Assembly: GCA_017560255.1 (NCBI GenBank)
Contig: JAFYOI010000058.1
Coordinates: forward strand, 62,001-126,000
DNA: 64,000 nucleotides
Origin: Clostridia bacterium
Lineage (GTDB): Bacteria; Bacillota; Clostridia; Oscillospirales; Acutalibacteraceae
Reading direction: 5' to 3'
Part shown: piece after piece, positions 35,885 through 44,903 of the stretch
How positions within the stretch are numbered: position 1 is the stretch's first letter
Layout of the letters: every line of letters begins with the position of its first letter
Made by a program: the position numbers and the translations under genes
Notes under the pieces: model-generated
Databases searched by the model: none
Seen by the model: the letters and a program-made list of their open reading frames with translations, nothing else
Told to the model about the DNA's origin: nothing

Positions 35885-36460
35885 TTAAGCATTATATCCT
35901 AAATCAAAAGCATTTACGTTGATGTCAAGCATCTTCTCGGGAACAGTTGAGCGGATAATGTCAATCCACATATCTCTCTCAAAGCCGAGGAAACGAGCAG
36001 TAACGCCGAGGAGAACAACGTTGGTTGACTTCGGATTGCCTGCCTTAACAGCCAAATCAAGAGCATCTACGGAGATTACTTTAACGCCCTTTTGCTCAAG
36101 TTTTTCAAGAATATTTTCTGGGTATTTTGCCGCACCCATAATTACGGGCATCGGGTCAATACGCTGTGTATTTGCAATCAGAATTCCATCGGGCTTGAGG
36201 TATTCAAGCCAGCGAGCCGCTTCAAGTTGCTCAAAAGCGATGATAATATCTGCTTCGCCCTTTTCAATTACGGGAGAATAAACTTTCTCACCATATCTTA
36301 CGTAAGTAACTACGGAGCCGCCTCTCTGCGACATACCGTGAACTTCACTAACCTTTACGTCGTAGCCTTTGTCAACAAAACATTTACCCATAAGTTTTGA
36401 AGCAAGGAGAGTTCCCTGTCCGCCGACACCTACGATAAGTATATTTTTAACCTGTGCCAT
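35885..36460 (-). CDS. iorB: Indolepyruvate:ferredoxin oxidoreductase beta subunit
   Basis: 191 residues, standard IorB. The N-terminal ILIVGVGGQGTLLASKLMG and GMSQRGGSVVTYVRYG are the gamma-domain hallmarks of 2-oxoacid:ferredoxin oxidoreductases. With IorA it decarboxylates aryl pyruvates (indolepyruvate, phenylpyruvate, hydroxyphenylpyruvate) to arylacetyl-CoA, reducing ferredoxin. It starts 3 bases after the iorA stop. Confidence 0.95.
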   Translation of the reverse strand: MAQVKNILIVGVGGQGTLLASKLMGKCFVDKGYDVKVSEVHGMSQRGGSVVTYVRYGEKVYSPVIEKGEADIIIAFEQLEAARWLEYLKPDGILIANTQRIDPMPVIMGAAKYPENILEKLEQKGVKVISVDALDLAVKAGNPKSTNVVLLGVTARFLGFERDMWIDIIRSTVPEKMLDINVNAFDLGYNA

Positions 36461-36463
36461 TTA

Positions 36464-38227
36464 TTATTCCCCCTTCGTGATTGCGCCAAACTTACAAGCC
36501 TTTGCACATACTTCACAGCCAACGCATTGATTCAAGTCAATTTCAGCACGCATCTTGCCATCTGAGTTTACCGTCTGATACAATGCGGGGCATCCCACCT
36601 GCAAGCACGCTTTACAGCCTACACACTTATCCTTATTGACAACAAGGGGCGGATTATGTTTAACACTCTTCAACAATGCACAAGGACGACGAGCGATGAT
36701 GAGGGACGGCTCTTCTGCCGCAAGTTCTCTTTCAGCAACCGCTCTTACGCCGTCAATATCAAACGGATCAACAACACTAACTCTGTTAATACCAACTGCA
36801 CGAGCGAGTGCTTCAAGGTTGACGGCCGTTGTTGGATCACCCTTGATTGTAAAACCGTTAGCGGGGTTATTCTGGTGACCTGTCATACCCGTGATTGAGT
36901 TATCAAGAACGATAACGGTGGAAATGCCCTTATTATAAGCAATGTCAATAAGACCTGTAATACCCGAATGAATGAAAGTGGAGTCACCAATAACCGCGAT
37001 TGACTTCTTCGCCTGCTCTGTTCCTCTTGCAGTATTAAAGCCGTGGAGTGAACTTACGGAAGCGCCCATACAGATACATGTATCAATCATTGCAAGCGGT
37101 GCTTGTGCACCGAGTGTGTAACAACCGATATCGCCACTTACATAGAGATTGTATTTCTTGAGAGCGTAATAAATACCTCTGTGCGGACAACCTGCACACA
37201 TAACGGGCGGTCTGGGCGGAACATCCTCATCAAATGAAACGAAGGGCGGATTATCCTGCTCAAGCGCTTTTCTAACAGTGTCCTGTGAGAATTCACCAAG
37301 GAGAGAAAAACGCTCCTTACCGATTACGCTTACGCCGATTTTAAGGCAGTGTGTTTCAATAATATCATCGAGTTCCTCAATAACGTAGAGTTTTTCTACA
37401 TTAGCAGCGAACTCCTTAATAAGATTTACGGGGAGCGGATTTACCATACCGAGTTTGAGGTAACTTGCCTTCTCTCCCATTGCTTCCCTTGCGTAGGTAT
37501 AGGAAGTACCGGCAGCGATGATACCAATTTTCTTATCATTATACTCAATTGAGTTAACGCCGAGTTCAACTGCGGTTGTATCTGCCCACTGTGTCAAATC
37601 CTTTGTTCTCTGCTCAACAACTACGTGAGCCTTTCTTGCCATTGCGGGCATCATAACGGTCTTCATCGGATTTTTTACATAGGGTTTGAGTTCCTTTTCA
37701 ACTCTGTCGGAAAGTGTAACCAATGAGCGTGAATGGGAAACCCTTGTAGAAAGTCTGAGAAGTACCGGTGCATCAAACTGCTCGGACAAATCATAACCGA
37801 GTTTTGCAAAATTGAGGCACTCGGAAGAATCACAAGGCTCGAGCATCGGCACTTTTGCAGCGATTGCGTGGTGACGGGAATCCTGCTCATTCTGTGACGA
37901 GTGCATACCAGGGTCATCGGCAACGGCGCAAACCATACCGCCGTTTACACCTATGTAGGACAAAGTGTAAAGCGGATCAGCAGCAACGTTAAGACCAACG
38001 TGCTTCATAGCGCAAAAACTACGCGCGCCCGCAATACAAGCACCCGAAGCAACCTCAAACGCAACCTTCTCGTTAGGCGCCCATTCGGAATAAATTTCAT
38101 CGTACTTTGTAACAGCCTCGGTAACCTCTGTACTGGGAGTACCAGGGTAGGAAGAAACGACCGTTACTCCCGCCTCATACAAGCCACGGGCAACCGCTTC
38201 ATTTCCAAGCAATAATGCTTTGTTCAT
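36464..38227 (-). CDS. iorA: Indolepyruvate:ferredoxin oxidoreductase alpha subunit
   Basis: 587 residues. The pyrimidine domain starts with LLGNEAVARGLYEAGVTVVSSYPGTPSTEV. The thiamine diphosphate region is VSGDIGCYTLGAQAPL with GDSTFIHSGITGLIDIAYN. Two [4Fe-4S] motifs end the chain: CVGCKACLQVGCP at about 535 and CVGCEVCAKACK at about 568. It partners IorB. The enzyme is anaerobic and ferredoxin-linked and can run in either direction, so it may degrade or make aromatic amino acids. It lies between the two PaaK genes. Confidence 0.97.
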   Translation of the reverse strand: MNKALLLGNEAVARGLYEAGVTVVSSYPGTPSTEVTEAVTKYDEIYSEWAPNEKVAFEVASGACIAGARSFCAMKHVGLNVAADPLYTLSYIGVNGGMVCAVADDPGMHSSQNEQDSRHHAIAAKVPMLEPCDSSECLNFAKLGYDLSEQFDAPVLLRLSTRVSHSRSLVTLSDRVEKELKPYVKNPMKTVMMPAMARKAHVVVEQRTKDLTQWADTTAVELGVNSIEYNDKKIGIIAAGTSYTYAREAMGEKASYLKLGMVNPLPVNLIKEFAANVEKLYVIEELDDIIETHCLKIGVSVIGKERFSLLGEFSQDTVRKALEQDNPPFVSFDEDVPPRPPVMCAGCPHRGIYYALKKYNLYVSGDIGCYTLGAQAPLAMIDTCICMGASVSSLHGFNTARGTEQAKKSIAVIGDSTFIHSGITGLIDIAYNKGISTVIVLDNSITGMTGHQNNPANGFTIKGDPTTAVNLEALARAVGINRVSVVDPFDIDGVRAVAERELAAEEPSLIIARRPCALLKSVKHNPPLVVNKDKCVGCKACLQVGCPALYQTVNSDGKMRAEIDLNQCVGCEVCAKACKFGAITKGE

Positions 38228-38268
38228 TTCATTCAGACCTTTCTTTGTAAAAATATATCTACGGAAGA

Positions 38269-39582
38269 TTATTTATTTCTTAAATCAACAACCCTCTGCG
38301 CTTTGCCTGTAAATCTTTCGATTGACTTGGGTTCAGCAAGAGTTACTTTGATTTCAATGCCTAAAATTGATTTGATTCTGTCGTGAATCTTTCTCTGCAA
38401 CGCTTCGAGAATTCCGTACTTGTCAAGGAGAGATCCGTCAATCAGTTCAACCTTGATTTCAAGTGTATCGGAATAACCTTCACGCCTTACGATGAGCAAG
38501 TAGTGCGGTCCGATTTCGGAAATACCGATAAGTGCGCTTTCAACCTGCGACGGGAACACGTTTACGCCACGGATTTTGAGCATATCGTCGCTTCTACCGA
38601 TAATCTTATGCATTCTTGCACTTGTTCTGCCGCATTCACAAGGCTCGTAATTGATATAGGTAATATCCTTTGTTCTGTAACGGATCATCGGAATTCCCCT
38701 CTTTGTGAGGTTTGTTACAACGAGTTCGCCCGTTTCTCCCTTATCAAGAACGTCGCCCGTTTCAGAATTGATTACTTCACAAAGGAAGTGGTCCTCCGCA
38801 ATATGCATACCGTCTCTAAGATAACACTCACCCGAAAGACCGGGGCCGTTAAGTTCGGACATACCGTAGTTATCGCTTACGAAAAATCCGTTACCCCAAC
38901 GTTCCTCAATCTGATCTCTCATTTCGGGAGTACATCCCTCACTACCGAGCAATCCGATTTTAAGATTATAATTTTCCATTGAGATGCCCATTTCTCTTGC
39001 ACTTTCTGCAAGATACAGGCAGTAGGACGGAGTAGCAACTATTGTATCAGTGCCGAAGTCCCTCATAAATTTGAGTTGCTTTTCTGTGTTACCCGAAGAG
39101 ATCGGAACAACGGTTGCGCCAATCTTTTCAAGTCCGTAGTGAAGTCCCAACGCACCTGTAAAAAGTCCGTAACCGAAGCAAATCTGAACAAGGGAGTTTT
39201 CATCTGCGCCGCCTGCGGTTGCAATTCGTGCAACCTGCTCAGCCCAATGCCCCAAATCCTCCTTTGTATAACCAACGACGGTCGGGTTGCCCGTTGTGCC
39301 CGACGATGCGTGAATACGAACAATCTCACGTCGGTCAACACCGAACATTCCAAAGGGGTAAGTGTCCCTCAAATCCGCCTTTGTTGTATAGGGAAGATAT
39401 TGAATATCGGACAAAACCTTGATTTTATCCGCTGTAATTCCCATTTTCACAAAACGGTCGTGGTAGAACTTTACGTTCTTGTCACAGTAGTCAACGAGCG
39501 CTTTCAGACGTTCAAGTTGCAACGCCTCCATATCAGCACGTTTCATACACTCCATTTCGGGATTCCATATTTTTTTAACCAT
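38269..39582 (-). CDS. paaK: Phenylacetate-CoA ligase-like, copy 2
   Basis: 437 residues. It is a paralogue of copy 1, with [34 protein letters not shown] and IGRSDDMLKIRGVNVFPSQVE. It is the first gene of the operon and starts behind a hairpin and promoter at 39625-39696. The two copies differ in the acyl-pocket region, so they may prefer different aryl acids. Which acids cannot be read from the sequence. Confidence 0.92.
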   Translation of the reverse strand: MVKKIWNPEMECMKRADMEALQLERLKALVDYCDKNVKFYHDRFVKMGITADKIKVLSDIQYLPYTTKADLRDTYPFGMFGVDRREIVRIHASSGTTGNPTVVGYTKEDLGHWAEQVARIATAGGADENSLVQICFGYGLFTGALGLHYGLEKIGATVVPISSGNTEKQLKFMRDFGTDTIVATPSYCLYLAESAREMGISMENYNLKIGLLGSEGCTPEMRDQIEERWGNGFFVSDNYGMSELNGPGLSGECYLRDGMHIAEDHFLCEVINSETGDVLDKGETGELVVTNLTKRGIPMIRYRTKDITYINYEPCECGRTSARMHKIIGRSDDMLKIRGVNVFPSQVESALIGISEIGPHYLLIVRREGYSDTLEIKVELIDGSLLDKYGILEALQRKIHDRIKSILGIEIKVTLAEPKSIERFTGKAQRVVDLRNK

Positions 39583-39624
39583 TAAATATCAAGCCTCTTT
39601 TAAGTTAATCTCCAATAGCAGAAC

Positions 39625-39652
39625 AAAATGCCGTACTGACGCACGGCGTTTT
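39625..39652 (-). terminator. Hairpin after the symporter and in the paaK-iorAB leader
   Basis: Arms AAAATGCCGT (39625-39634) and ACGGCGTTTT (39643-39652) with an 8-base loop. It lies 56 bases after the symporter stop codon and is followed on the minus strand by TTTTGTT. Because a promoter lies at 39668-39696, the same hairpin is in the leader of the paaK-iorAB transcript. Confidence 0.55.
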
Positions 39653-39667
39653 GATATCATAAGAGTT

Positions 39668-39696
39668 ATTATACTATATTGGTATAAAAATGTAAA
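39668..39696 (-). promoter_or_regulatory. Candidate promoter of the paaK-iorAB-paaK-ACT operon
   Basis: Minus-strand TTTACA (39696-39691), a 17-base spacer and TATAAT (39673-39668). The start codon is about 85 bases downstream. Confidence 0.7.
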
Positions 39697-39707
39697 GATA
39701 TCGACAC

Positions 39708-41228
39708 TTATTTTGCTTCAATTGCCGAGTAAAATTTCTCGTAATTTTCAGTGTTCTGTGCCTGTTTAGAAGCGAACGCACTAACAACAAAGCAGAGAAC
39801 TATTGAAACAATCATAGCAAGACAGGCAAAATGCGCGCCCATATCCATAACGTATCCAAAATCAAGACCAAAAAGGCGGAGGGTTACATCATTTGCAAAC
39901 AATTTGCAAATTACGGGCGGCAACGCTACGATAAAACCGCCGATCATACCTGCCCACGCGCCTGATTTATTGAGTTTCTTCCAGTAGAGCGAGATTGCAT
40001 ACGGTGCAAGGAATGAGCCGGAAATTATGCCCCACGAGTAAGACATCATATCGAGAATCGGGGTATTACTGTTTGCGATAAGGTAGGAAAGCACGATGAA
40101 AATAACGCTGATCACACGGCTTACCCATGCGGTCTTTACGCCATCAAAATTCGGGAAAATTTTAGGTTTTACAAAGTCCATTGTAATTGTTGAAGAAGCT
40201 GTAATCGTAATTGATGAAAGCGTTGAAACGGAAGCGGCGATGAGAAGCACAAGCACAACTCCGAGAAGAACGCTTGAAAGACCCGCTTGGGAGAGCATAT
40301 TGGGAACGAGGTAATCCGTTCCGCCCTCAACAAGATTGCTGTAAAAAAGCCTTGAAAGAGAGCCGATGAAGTATCCGCCGCCTGCAACGATAAGCGCAAA
40401 GAAAGTTGAAACAACCGTTCCCCTCTTAACTTCCTTATTATCACGGATGCCGTAGTACTTATGTATCATCTGCGGCAAGCCCCATGTTCCTAAAGAAGTC
40501 ATCAGCACCGTTGCCCACAAAGCGATATGCTGAACGGGTCCGAGTTCCAGCGCCTGTGTCTTTTCTCTGATTGCAGCAAGTCCCGCTTCAAGTCCGCCAA
40601 CCTGATGACAACGGACAATAGAAACGATGAGAACAATAACGCCACCAATCATTACGATGCCTTGGATGAAGTCTGCCTTGAGCGCCGCGGCATATCCACC
40701 AAGGACAACAACGACGAGCGACACTATGGCAATTACTATCATACAAGCGGTTTCATTGACATTCAGAAGAACCGAGCAAACGCTTGTAAGTCCCTTGTAT
40801 ACAGATGCAGAGTACGGAATGAGGAATACAAACACAACGACCATACAGAACATCTTCATCACAGGGCTTGAAAATCGCTTTTCAAAAAACTGCGGCATTG
40901 ATTTTATTTTAAGATTTCTTGTTACAACTCTGGTTCTGTTTGCAAGGACAAGCCACGCAAGAAGCGAGCCGATAATCGCATTTCCAATACCGGGAAGAAC
41001 CGCCCACAAGCCGTACTTCCAACCCGTACCGCCCGAATATCCGATGAACATAACGGCGGAAAAATATGCCGTACCATAAGACAAGGCGGAAGCCCAGCCA
41101 CCCGCGCTTCTGCCTCCGACAGCAAAGTCCGTCATGCTCTTTGATCGTTTTTTGTTTACTACACTGATGCCCACAATAAACGCTATGTAAATTGCAACAG
41201 TCACCCAAATAGTTGTCAGGGAATTCAT
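39708..41228 (-). CDS. Sodium:solute symporter family transporter
   Basis: 506 residues from ATG 41228, with AGAGGT upstream; the longer in-frame start lies before that site. An SSS-family protein of about 13 membrane helices. FAVGGRSAGGWASALSYGTAYFSAVMFIGYSGGTGWKYG forms the first helices as in PutP, and SVSTLSSITITASSTITMDF marks the Na+-binding TM8 region. PutP-type carriers take up proline, pantothenate or other solutes. The aromatic acid genes downstream suggest an aryl acid or amino acid, but that is inference. Confidence 0.85.
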   Translation of the reverse strand: MNSLTTIWVTVAIYIAFIVGISVVNKKRSKSMTDFAVGGRSAGGWASALSYGTAYFSAVMFIGYSGGTGWKYGLWAVLPGIGNAIIGSLLAWLVLANRTRVVTRNLKIKSMPQFFEKRFSSPVMKMFCMVVVFVFLIPYSASVYKGLTSVCSVLLNVNETACMIVIAIVSLVVVVLGGYAAALKADFIQGIVMIGGVIVLIVSIVRCHQVGGLEAGLAAIREKTQALELGPVQHIALWATVLMTSLGTWGLPQMIHKYYGIRDNKEVKRGTVVSTFFALIVAGGGYFIGSLSRLFYSNLVEGGTDYLVPNMLSQAGLSSVLLGVVLVLLIAASVSTLSSITITASSTITMDFVKPKIFPNFDGVKTAWVSRVISVIFIVLSYLIANSNTPILDMMSYSWGIISGSFLAPYAISLYWKKLNKSGAWAGMIGGFIVALPPVICKLFANDVTLRLFGLDFGYVMDMGAHFACLAMIVSIVLCFVVSAFASKQAQNTENYEKFYSAIEAK

Positions 41229-41282
41229 CTCAAATAACCTCTTTCGCGAATAATACTTTATTGCTTTAAAGCGTTTAAGTGA

Positions 41283-41311
41283 ATTATACTCAAACATCTA
41301 TGAATTGTCAA
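41283..41311 (-). promoter_or_regulatory. Consensus promoter of the symporter gene
   Basis: Minus-strand TTGACA (41311-41306), a 17-base spacer and TATAAT (41288-41283): a perfect sigma-A consensus match in both boxes. Confidence 0.85.
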
Positions 41312-41348
41312 TACCTAAAACCATATTTATTTATATTTTTACAAATTG

Positions 41349-41377
41349 TTGATATATTCCGCAAAACAAGGTATAAT
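41349..41377 (+). promoter_or_regulatory. Promoter of the ArsC-like/sirtuin operon
   Basis: TTGATA (41349-41354), a 17-base spacer and TATAAT (41372-41377). The ribosome binding site CGGGAGGA precedes ATG 41407. Confidence 0.78.
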
Positions 41378-41406
41378 TAGGTCATCAAAACACGGGAGGA
41401 ATCTTT

Positions 41407-41757
41407 ATGTTGTTTATTGAATATCCCAAATGCACAACCTGTCAAAAGGCAAAAAAATGGCTTGACGACAACAAAATCGAATATACCGACAGACATATCA
41501 AAGAAAACAATCCGACGTACGACGAACTCAAAAAATGGATTGAAGCAAGCGGTCTGCCCTTGCGCAAATTCTTCAACACAAGCGGGCTGCTTTATAAATC
41601 AATGAATCTCAAAGAGAAACTTGAAACGATGAGCGATGACGAGCAAATAAAACTGCTCGCAAGCGACGGTATGCTTGTAAAAAGGCCGCTCATTATATCC
41701 GACAATGCAATACTCGTCGGATTCAAGGTCAAGGAATGGGAGGATACGCTCCTATGA
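41407..41757 (+). CDS. ArsC/Spx-family thioredoxin-like protein
   Basis: 116 residues. It opens with FIEYPKCTTCQKAKKWLDD, so a redox CTTC (C9 and C12) is intact, and it has the family's RHIKENNPTYDELKKWI and the late KRPLII. This is the YffB/ArsC/Spx fold. The CxxC resembles that of Spx, but a glutaredoxin-like reductase role is equally possible. It overlaps the sirtuin gene by 4 bases (ATGA). Confidence 0.85.
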   Translation: MLFIEYPKCTTCQKAKKWLDDNKIEYTDRHIKENNPTYDELKKWIEASGLPLRKFFNTSGLLYKSMNLKEKLETMSDDEQIKLLASDGMLVKRPLIISDNAILVGFKVKEWEDTLL

Positions 41758-42464
41758 AAACTTTGCAACAGGTAATTGACGAAAGCAAGAAAATAGTGTT
41801 TTTTGGCGGCGCGGGTGTCTCAACCGAAAGCGGTATTCCCGATTTCCGCTCGGTTGACGGACTTTACAATCAGAAATACGACGTACCGCCCGAAACAATT
41901 CTCAGCCACACGTATTTTGTGCGCCACACTGACGAATTCTTCCGTTTTTATAAGGACAAGATGATCTGCCTTACCGCTAAGCCGAACAAAGCGCATCTTA
42001 AACTTGCGGAAATGGAAGCGAAAGGCAAACTCAAGTCGGTCATTACGCAAAATATCGACGGACTTCATCAGGCGGCGGGAAGTAAAACCGTGCGAGAATT
42101 ACACGGCAGTGTGCACCGCAACTACTGCCAAAAATGCCACAAAAGTTTTGATGCCAAATACATTCTGGACAGCACGGGCATTCCCACCTGTTCATGCGGT
42201 GGCTTGATAAAACCCGACGTTGTACTCTACGAAGAGGGGCTCGACGATGAAACGGTTTCAAACGCACTGCACGATATTCAGACCGCGGACACACTTATCA
42301 TTGCGGGCACGTCACTCACGGTTTACCCCGCAGCAGGAATGATAAGATATTTCCGAGGAAATAATCTTGTCCTTATAAACAGGGACGAAACGCCTATGGA
42401 TTCAATAGCAACACTTGTCATCAGAGAAAAAGTCGGCGAGGTTATGGACAAGATAAAAATATAA
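41754..42464 (+). CDS. cobB: NAD-dependent protein deacylase, sirtuin (Sir2/CobB)
   Basis: 236 residues from ATG 41754; a longer in-frame start at 41736 overlaps the ribosome binding site GGGAGGA. NAD-binding GAGVSTESGIPDFRS (19-33), TQNIDGLHQAAG (about 97-108) and the catalytic His in RELHGSVHRNYC are present. A Zn ribbon has CQKC and CSCGG. GTSLTVYPAAGM near the C-terminus completes the NAD site. It removes acyl groups from lysines with NAD+. It is coupled by overlap to the redox protein upstream. Confidence 0.95.
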   Translation: MKTLQQVIDESKKIVFFGGAGVSTESGIPDFRSVDGLYNQKYDVPPETILSHTYFVRHTDEFFRFYKDKMICLTAKPNKAHLKLAEMEAKGKLKSVITQNIDGLHQAAGSKTVRELHGSVHRNYCQKCHKSFDAKYILDSTGIPTCSCGGLIKPDVVLYEEGLDDETVSNALHDIQTADTLIIAGTSLTVYPAAGMIRYFRGNNLVLINRDETPMDSIATLVIREKVGEVMDKIKI

Positions 42465-42485
42465 AACAAGACGGAGGAAATCTGT

Positions 42486-42689
42486 ATGGAAGACATTTTA
42501 GAACTCGTTCTTTCAATATTGTATATGCCTTTTGAATCTAAATACGATAACCTTAAAATCAAAATCAACAGGATACACAATAAGGCATTACGATTTCTTT
42601 TAAAGGTTTTACTCATATTGATTCAGTTTGCATTGATATTCGGAGCATATTGTTTGTGCAGTTATATATTCAGAGGATATTGGATATAA
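42486..42689 (+). CDS. Small membrane protein of unknown function
   Basis: 67 residues, 21 bases after the sirtuin gene, with an ACGGAGG-type ribosome binding site. One strongly hydrophobic C-terminal segment (about residues 39-60) and an amphipathic start are visible. It is probably in the ArsC-like/sirtuin operon. No family recognised. Confidence 0.65.
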   Translation: MEDILELVLSILYMPFESKYDNLKIKINRIHNKALRFLLKVLLILIQFALIFGAYCLCSYIFRGYWI

Positions 42690-42692
42690 CAA

Positions 42693-42726
42693 AAACACCC
42701 TATGACAGAAAAGTCATAGGGTGTTT
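42693..42726. terminator. Bidirectional terminator
   Basis: A perfect 14-bp stem AAACACCCTATGAC with its complement and a 6-base loop, between the convergent small membrane gene and lysS. Confidence 0.92.
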
Positions 42727-42735
42727 GAATTTTAA

Positions 42736-44253
42736 TTATTCTGCGAGGGGCTTCATCGTTGGGAAGATTAAGACGTCGCGGATGGAATAACTGTCGGTGA
42801 GGAGCATTACGAGTCTGTCGATACCCATACCCATACCGCCTGTCGGGGGCATACCGTACTCAAGCGCCATTACAAAATCGCTATCCATCATATTCGCTTC
42901 ATCGTCGCCCGCCTCTCTGAGCGCAACCTGACGCTTGAATCTCTCATACTGGTCAATCGGGTCGTTAAGTTCGGAGAATGCGTTTGCAAACTCTCTGCCC
43001 GTGATGAAAAGTTCAAATCTCTCGGTGAGTTCCGGCTCGGTCGGCTTACGCTTTGCAAGCGGGGAAATCTCAACGGGATAGTCGATGATGAATGTAGGCT
43101 GAATCAAGTTTGCCTCAACAAACTCATCAAAGAACTCGGCAAGAACATCGCCCCATGCGGCATCCTTCTTAACCTCAATATTCTTTGCCTTTGCTTCCGC
43201 TCTTGCACGCTCGTTATCGCCCTTGAACTCGGCAAAATCTACGCCGCTGTACTTCTTAACAGCGTCAAGCATTGAAATTCTTGCAAACGGAGATTCAAGG
43301 TCAACTTCAACGCCGCCGTAAGTTACGTGCAAGTTGCCGCAAGCCTCGTTTGCTGCATTACGGATAAGATTCTCCGTAATATCCATCATATCGTTATAAT
43401 CAACGTACGCCTGATAAAGTTCGATTGTTGTAAACTCGGGATTGTGCTTTACGTCCATTCCTTCGTTACGGAACTGTCTGCCGATTTCATAAACCTTTTC
43501 CATACCGCCGACGATGAGACGCTTTAAGTAAAGTTCGGGCGCAATTCTCAAGTACATATCCATATCGAGCGTATTATGGTGAGTGATGAACGGACGCGCC
43601 GTTGCACCGCCCGCGATTGTGTTGAGAATCGGGGTTTCAACCTCAATGAATCCAAGATTGTCAAGGTATCTTCTCATAGAAGCGATCACCTTGCTGCGCT
43701 TGATGAACGTATCTTTAACCTCGGGATTAACAATAAGATCAACGTACCTTCTGCGGTAACGGGTATCAGTATCTCTGAGTCCGTGGAACTTCTCGGGAAG
43801 CGGCAAAAGGGACTTTGAAATAAGACGGATTTCCTGCGCGTGAACGGAAATCTCTCCCCTTCTGGTGCGGAAAACAAAACCTTTTACTTCAACAAGGTCA
43901 CCCAAATCCCACTTTTTGAACTCAGCGAAAGTTTCCTCACCGATATCGTTGATTCGAACGTAAATCTGCATATCGCCCGAATTGTCACGAACGTTGATGA
44001 AGTTTGCTTTACCCATATCTCTCCAAGCAACAATTCTGCCGCAGAGGTAAACGGTTTCGTTCTCCATCGTTTCAAAATTGTCCTTGATCTGCTTTGCGGT
44101 TGCGGTCTGGGTTGCCTTTGTAATATGGTAGGGATTCTTACCGTTGTTCTGAAGTTCGATAAGTTTTTCAAGTCTTATCTGTCTTTGTTCGTTTATGTTT
44201 TCTTCAGTAGTTTCTTCGACCTGTTCAGCGCCGTTCAAAATCTCTTCTGACAT
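42736..44253 (-). CDS. lysS: Lysyl-tRNA synthetase, class II
   Basis: 505 residues. An N-terminal OB anticodon-binding domain (about 60-170, [23 protein letters not shown]) precedes the class II core with motif 1 FIEVETPIL, motif 2 [29 protein letters not shown] and motif 3 [17 protein letters not shown]. It charges tRNA-Lys. It follows greA by 69 bases, a common Firmicutes pairing. No T-box is seen upstream, so control differs from pheST. Confidence 0.97.
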   Translation of the reverse strand: MSEEILNGAEQVEETTEENINEQRQIRLEKLIELQNNGKNPYHITKATQTATAKQIKDNFETMENETVYLCGRIVAWRDMGKANFINVRDNSGDMQIYVRINDIGEETFAEFKKWDLGDLVEVKGFVFRTRRGEISVHAQEIRLISKSLLPLPEKFHGLRDTDTRYRRRYVDLIVNPEVKDTFIKRSKVIASMRRYLDNLGFIEVETPILNTIAGGATARPFITHHNTLDMDMYLRIAPELYLKRLIVGGMEKVYEIGRQFRNEGMDVKHNPEFTTIELYQAYVDYNDMMDITENLIRNAANEACGNLHVTYGGVEVDLESPFARISMLDAVKKYSGVDFAEFKGDNERARAEAKAKNIEVKKDAAWGDVLAEFFDEFVEANLIQPTFIIDYPVEISPLAKRKPTEPELTERFELFITGREFANAFSELNDPIDQYERFKRQVALREAGDDEANMMDSDFVMALEYGMPPTGGMGMGIDRLVMLLTDSYSIRDVLIFPTMKPLAE

Positions 44254-44322
44254 TTTTCCACACTCCTAAAAATCTTTCTCGAAAAAAGGGCAACATAATC
44301 TGCGCCCTTTTTAAAACTCAAA

Positions 44323-44796
44323 TTACTTTGAAATTGACATAATCTTGAAACTGATTACGCCTGCGGGAACTTCTACGTTTACGGTTTCGCCAACCTTTTT
44401 GTCAAGCAAAGCCTTACCAACGGGAGATTCGTCGGAAATTCTGCCGTTGTCGGGGTCAGCCTGAGCAAAACCTACGATCTGATAAGTAAGTTTCTCTTTT
44501 GTTTCAAGATCCTTGATTGTTACCTTTGAACCAACGATAACTTTATCGGTATTGATGTTGTCCTCATCAATGATCTTAACGTTCTTGAGCATATATTCAA
44601 TCTCAAGAATTCTTGCTTCCATCTTGCCCTGGTCGCTCATTGCCTCATCGTACTCACTGTTCTCGGACAAGTCACCGAACGAACGAGCAACCTTGATTTT
44701 TTCCGCAATTTCCTGACGTCCGACCGTTTTTAAATGTTCAAGTTCTCTTTCAAGTTCCTGTAAACCTTTTTCAGTCAAAATAGTTTCTTTATTCAT
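44323..44796 (-). CDS. greA: Transcription elongation factor GreA
   Basis: 157 residues from ATG 44796, close to the standard 158. A longer in-frame start (44832) is less likely, because GGTGATTGAA precedes ATG 44796. The N-terminal coiled coil includes LTEKGLQELERELEHLK and the acidic tip SFGDLSENSEYDEA. The C-terminal domain has SPVGKALLDKKVGETVNVEVPAG. GreA rescues backtracked RNA polymerase. It is the first gene of the greA-lysS unit. Confidence 0.97.
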   Translation of the reverse strand: MNKETILTEKGLQELERELEHLKTVGRQEIAEKIKVARSFGDLSENSEYDEAMSDQGKMEARILEIEYMLKNVKIIDEDNINTDKVIVGSKVTIKDLETKEKLTYQIVGFAQADPDNGRISDESPVGKALLDKKVGETVNVEVPAGVISFKIMSISK

Positions 44797-44903
44797 TTCA
44801 ATCACCATTTCTCCGCACTTAAATTCAAACAACTCTGCGTACGGGACAGATTTTTCACAAATTTATATTATATATGTGTATACGCTTTCTGTCAAGCACA
44901 ACA

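Noticed and set aside
42735..44322. A T-box or lysine riboswitch for lysS
   Set aside because: Only 69 bases separate greA and lysS and they hold no T-box sequence.
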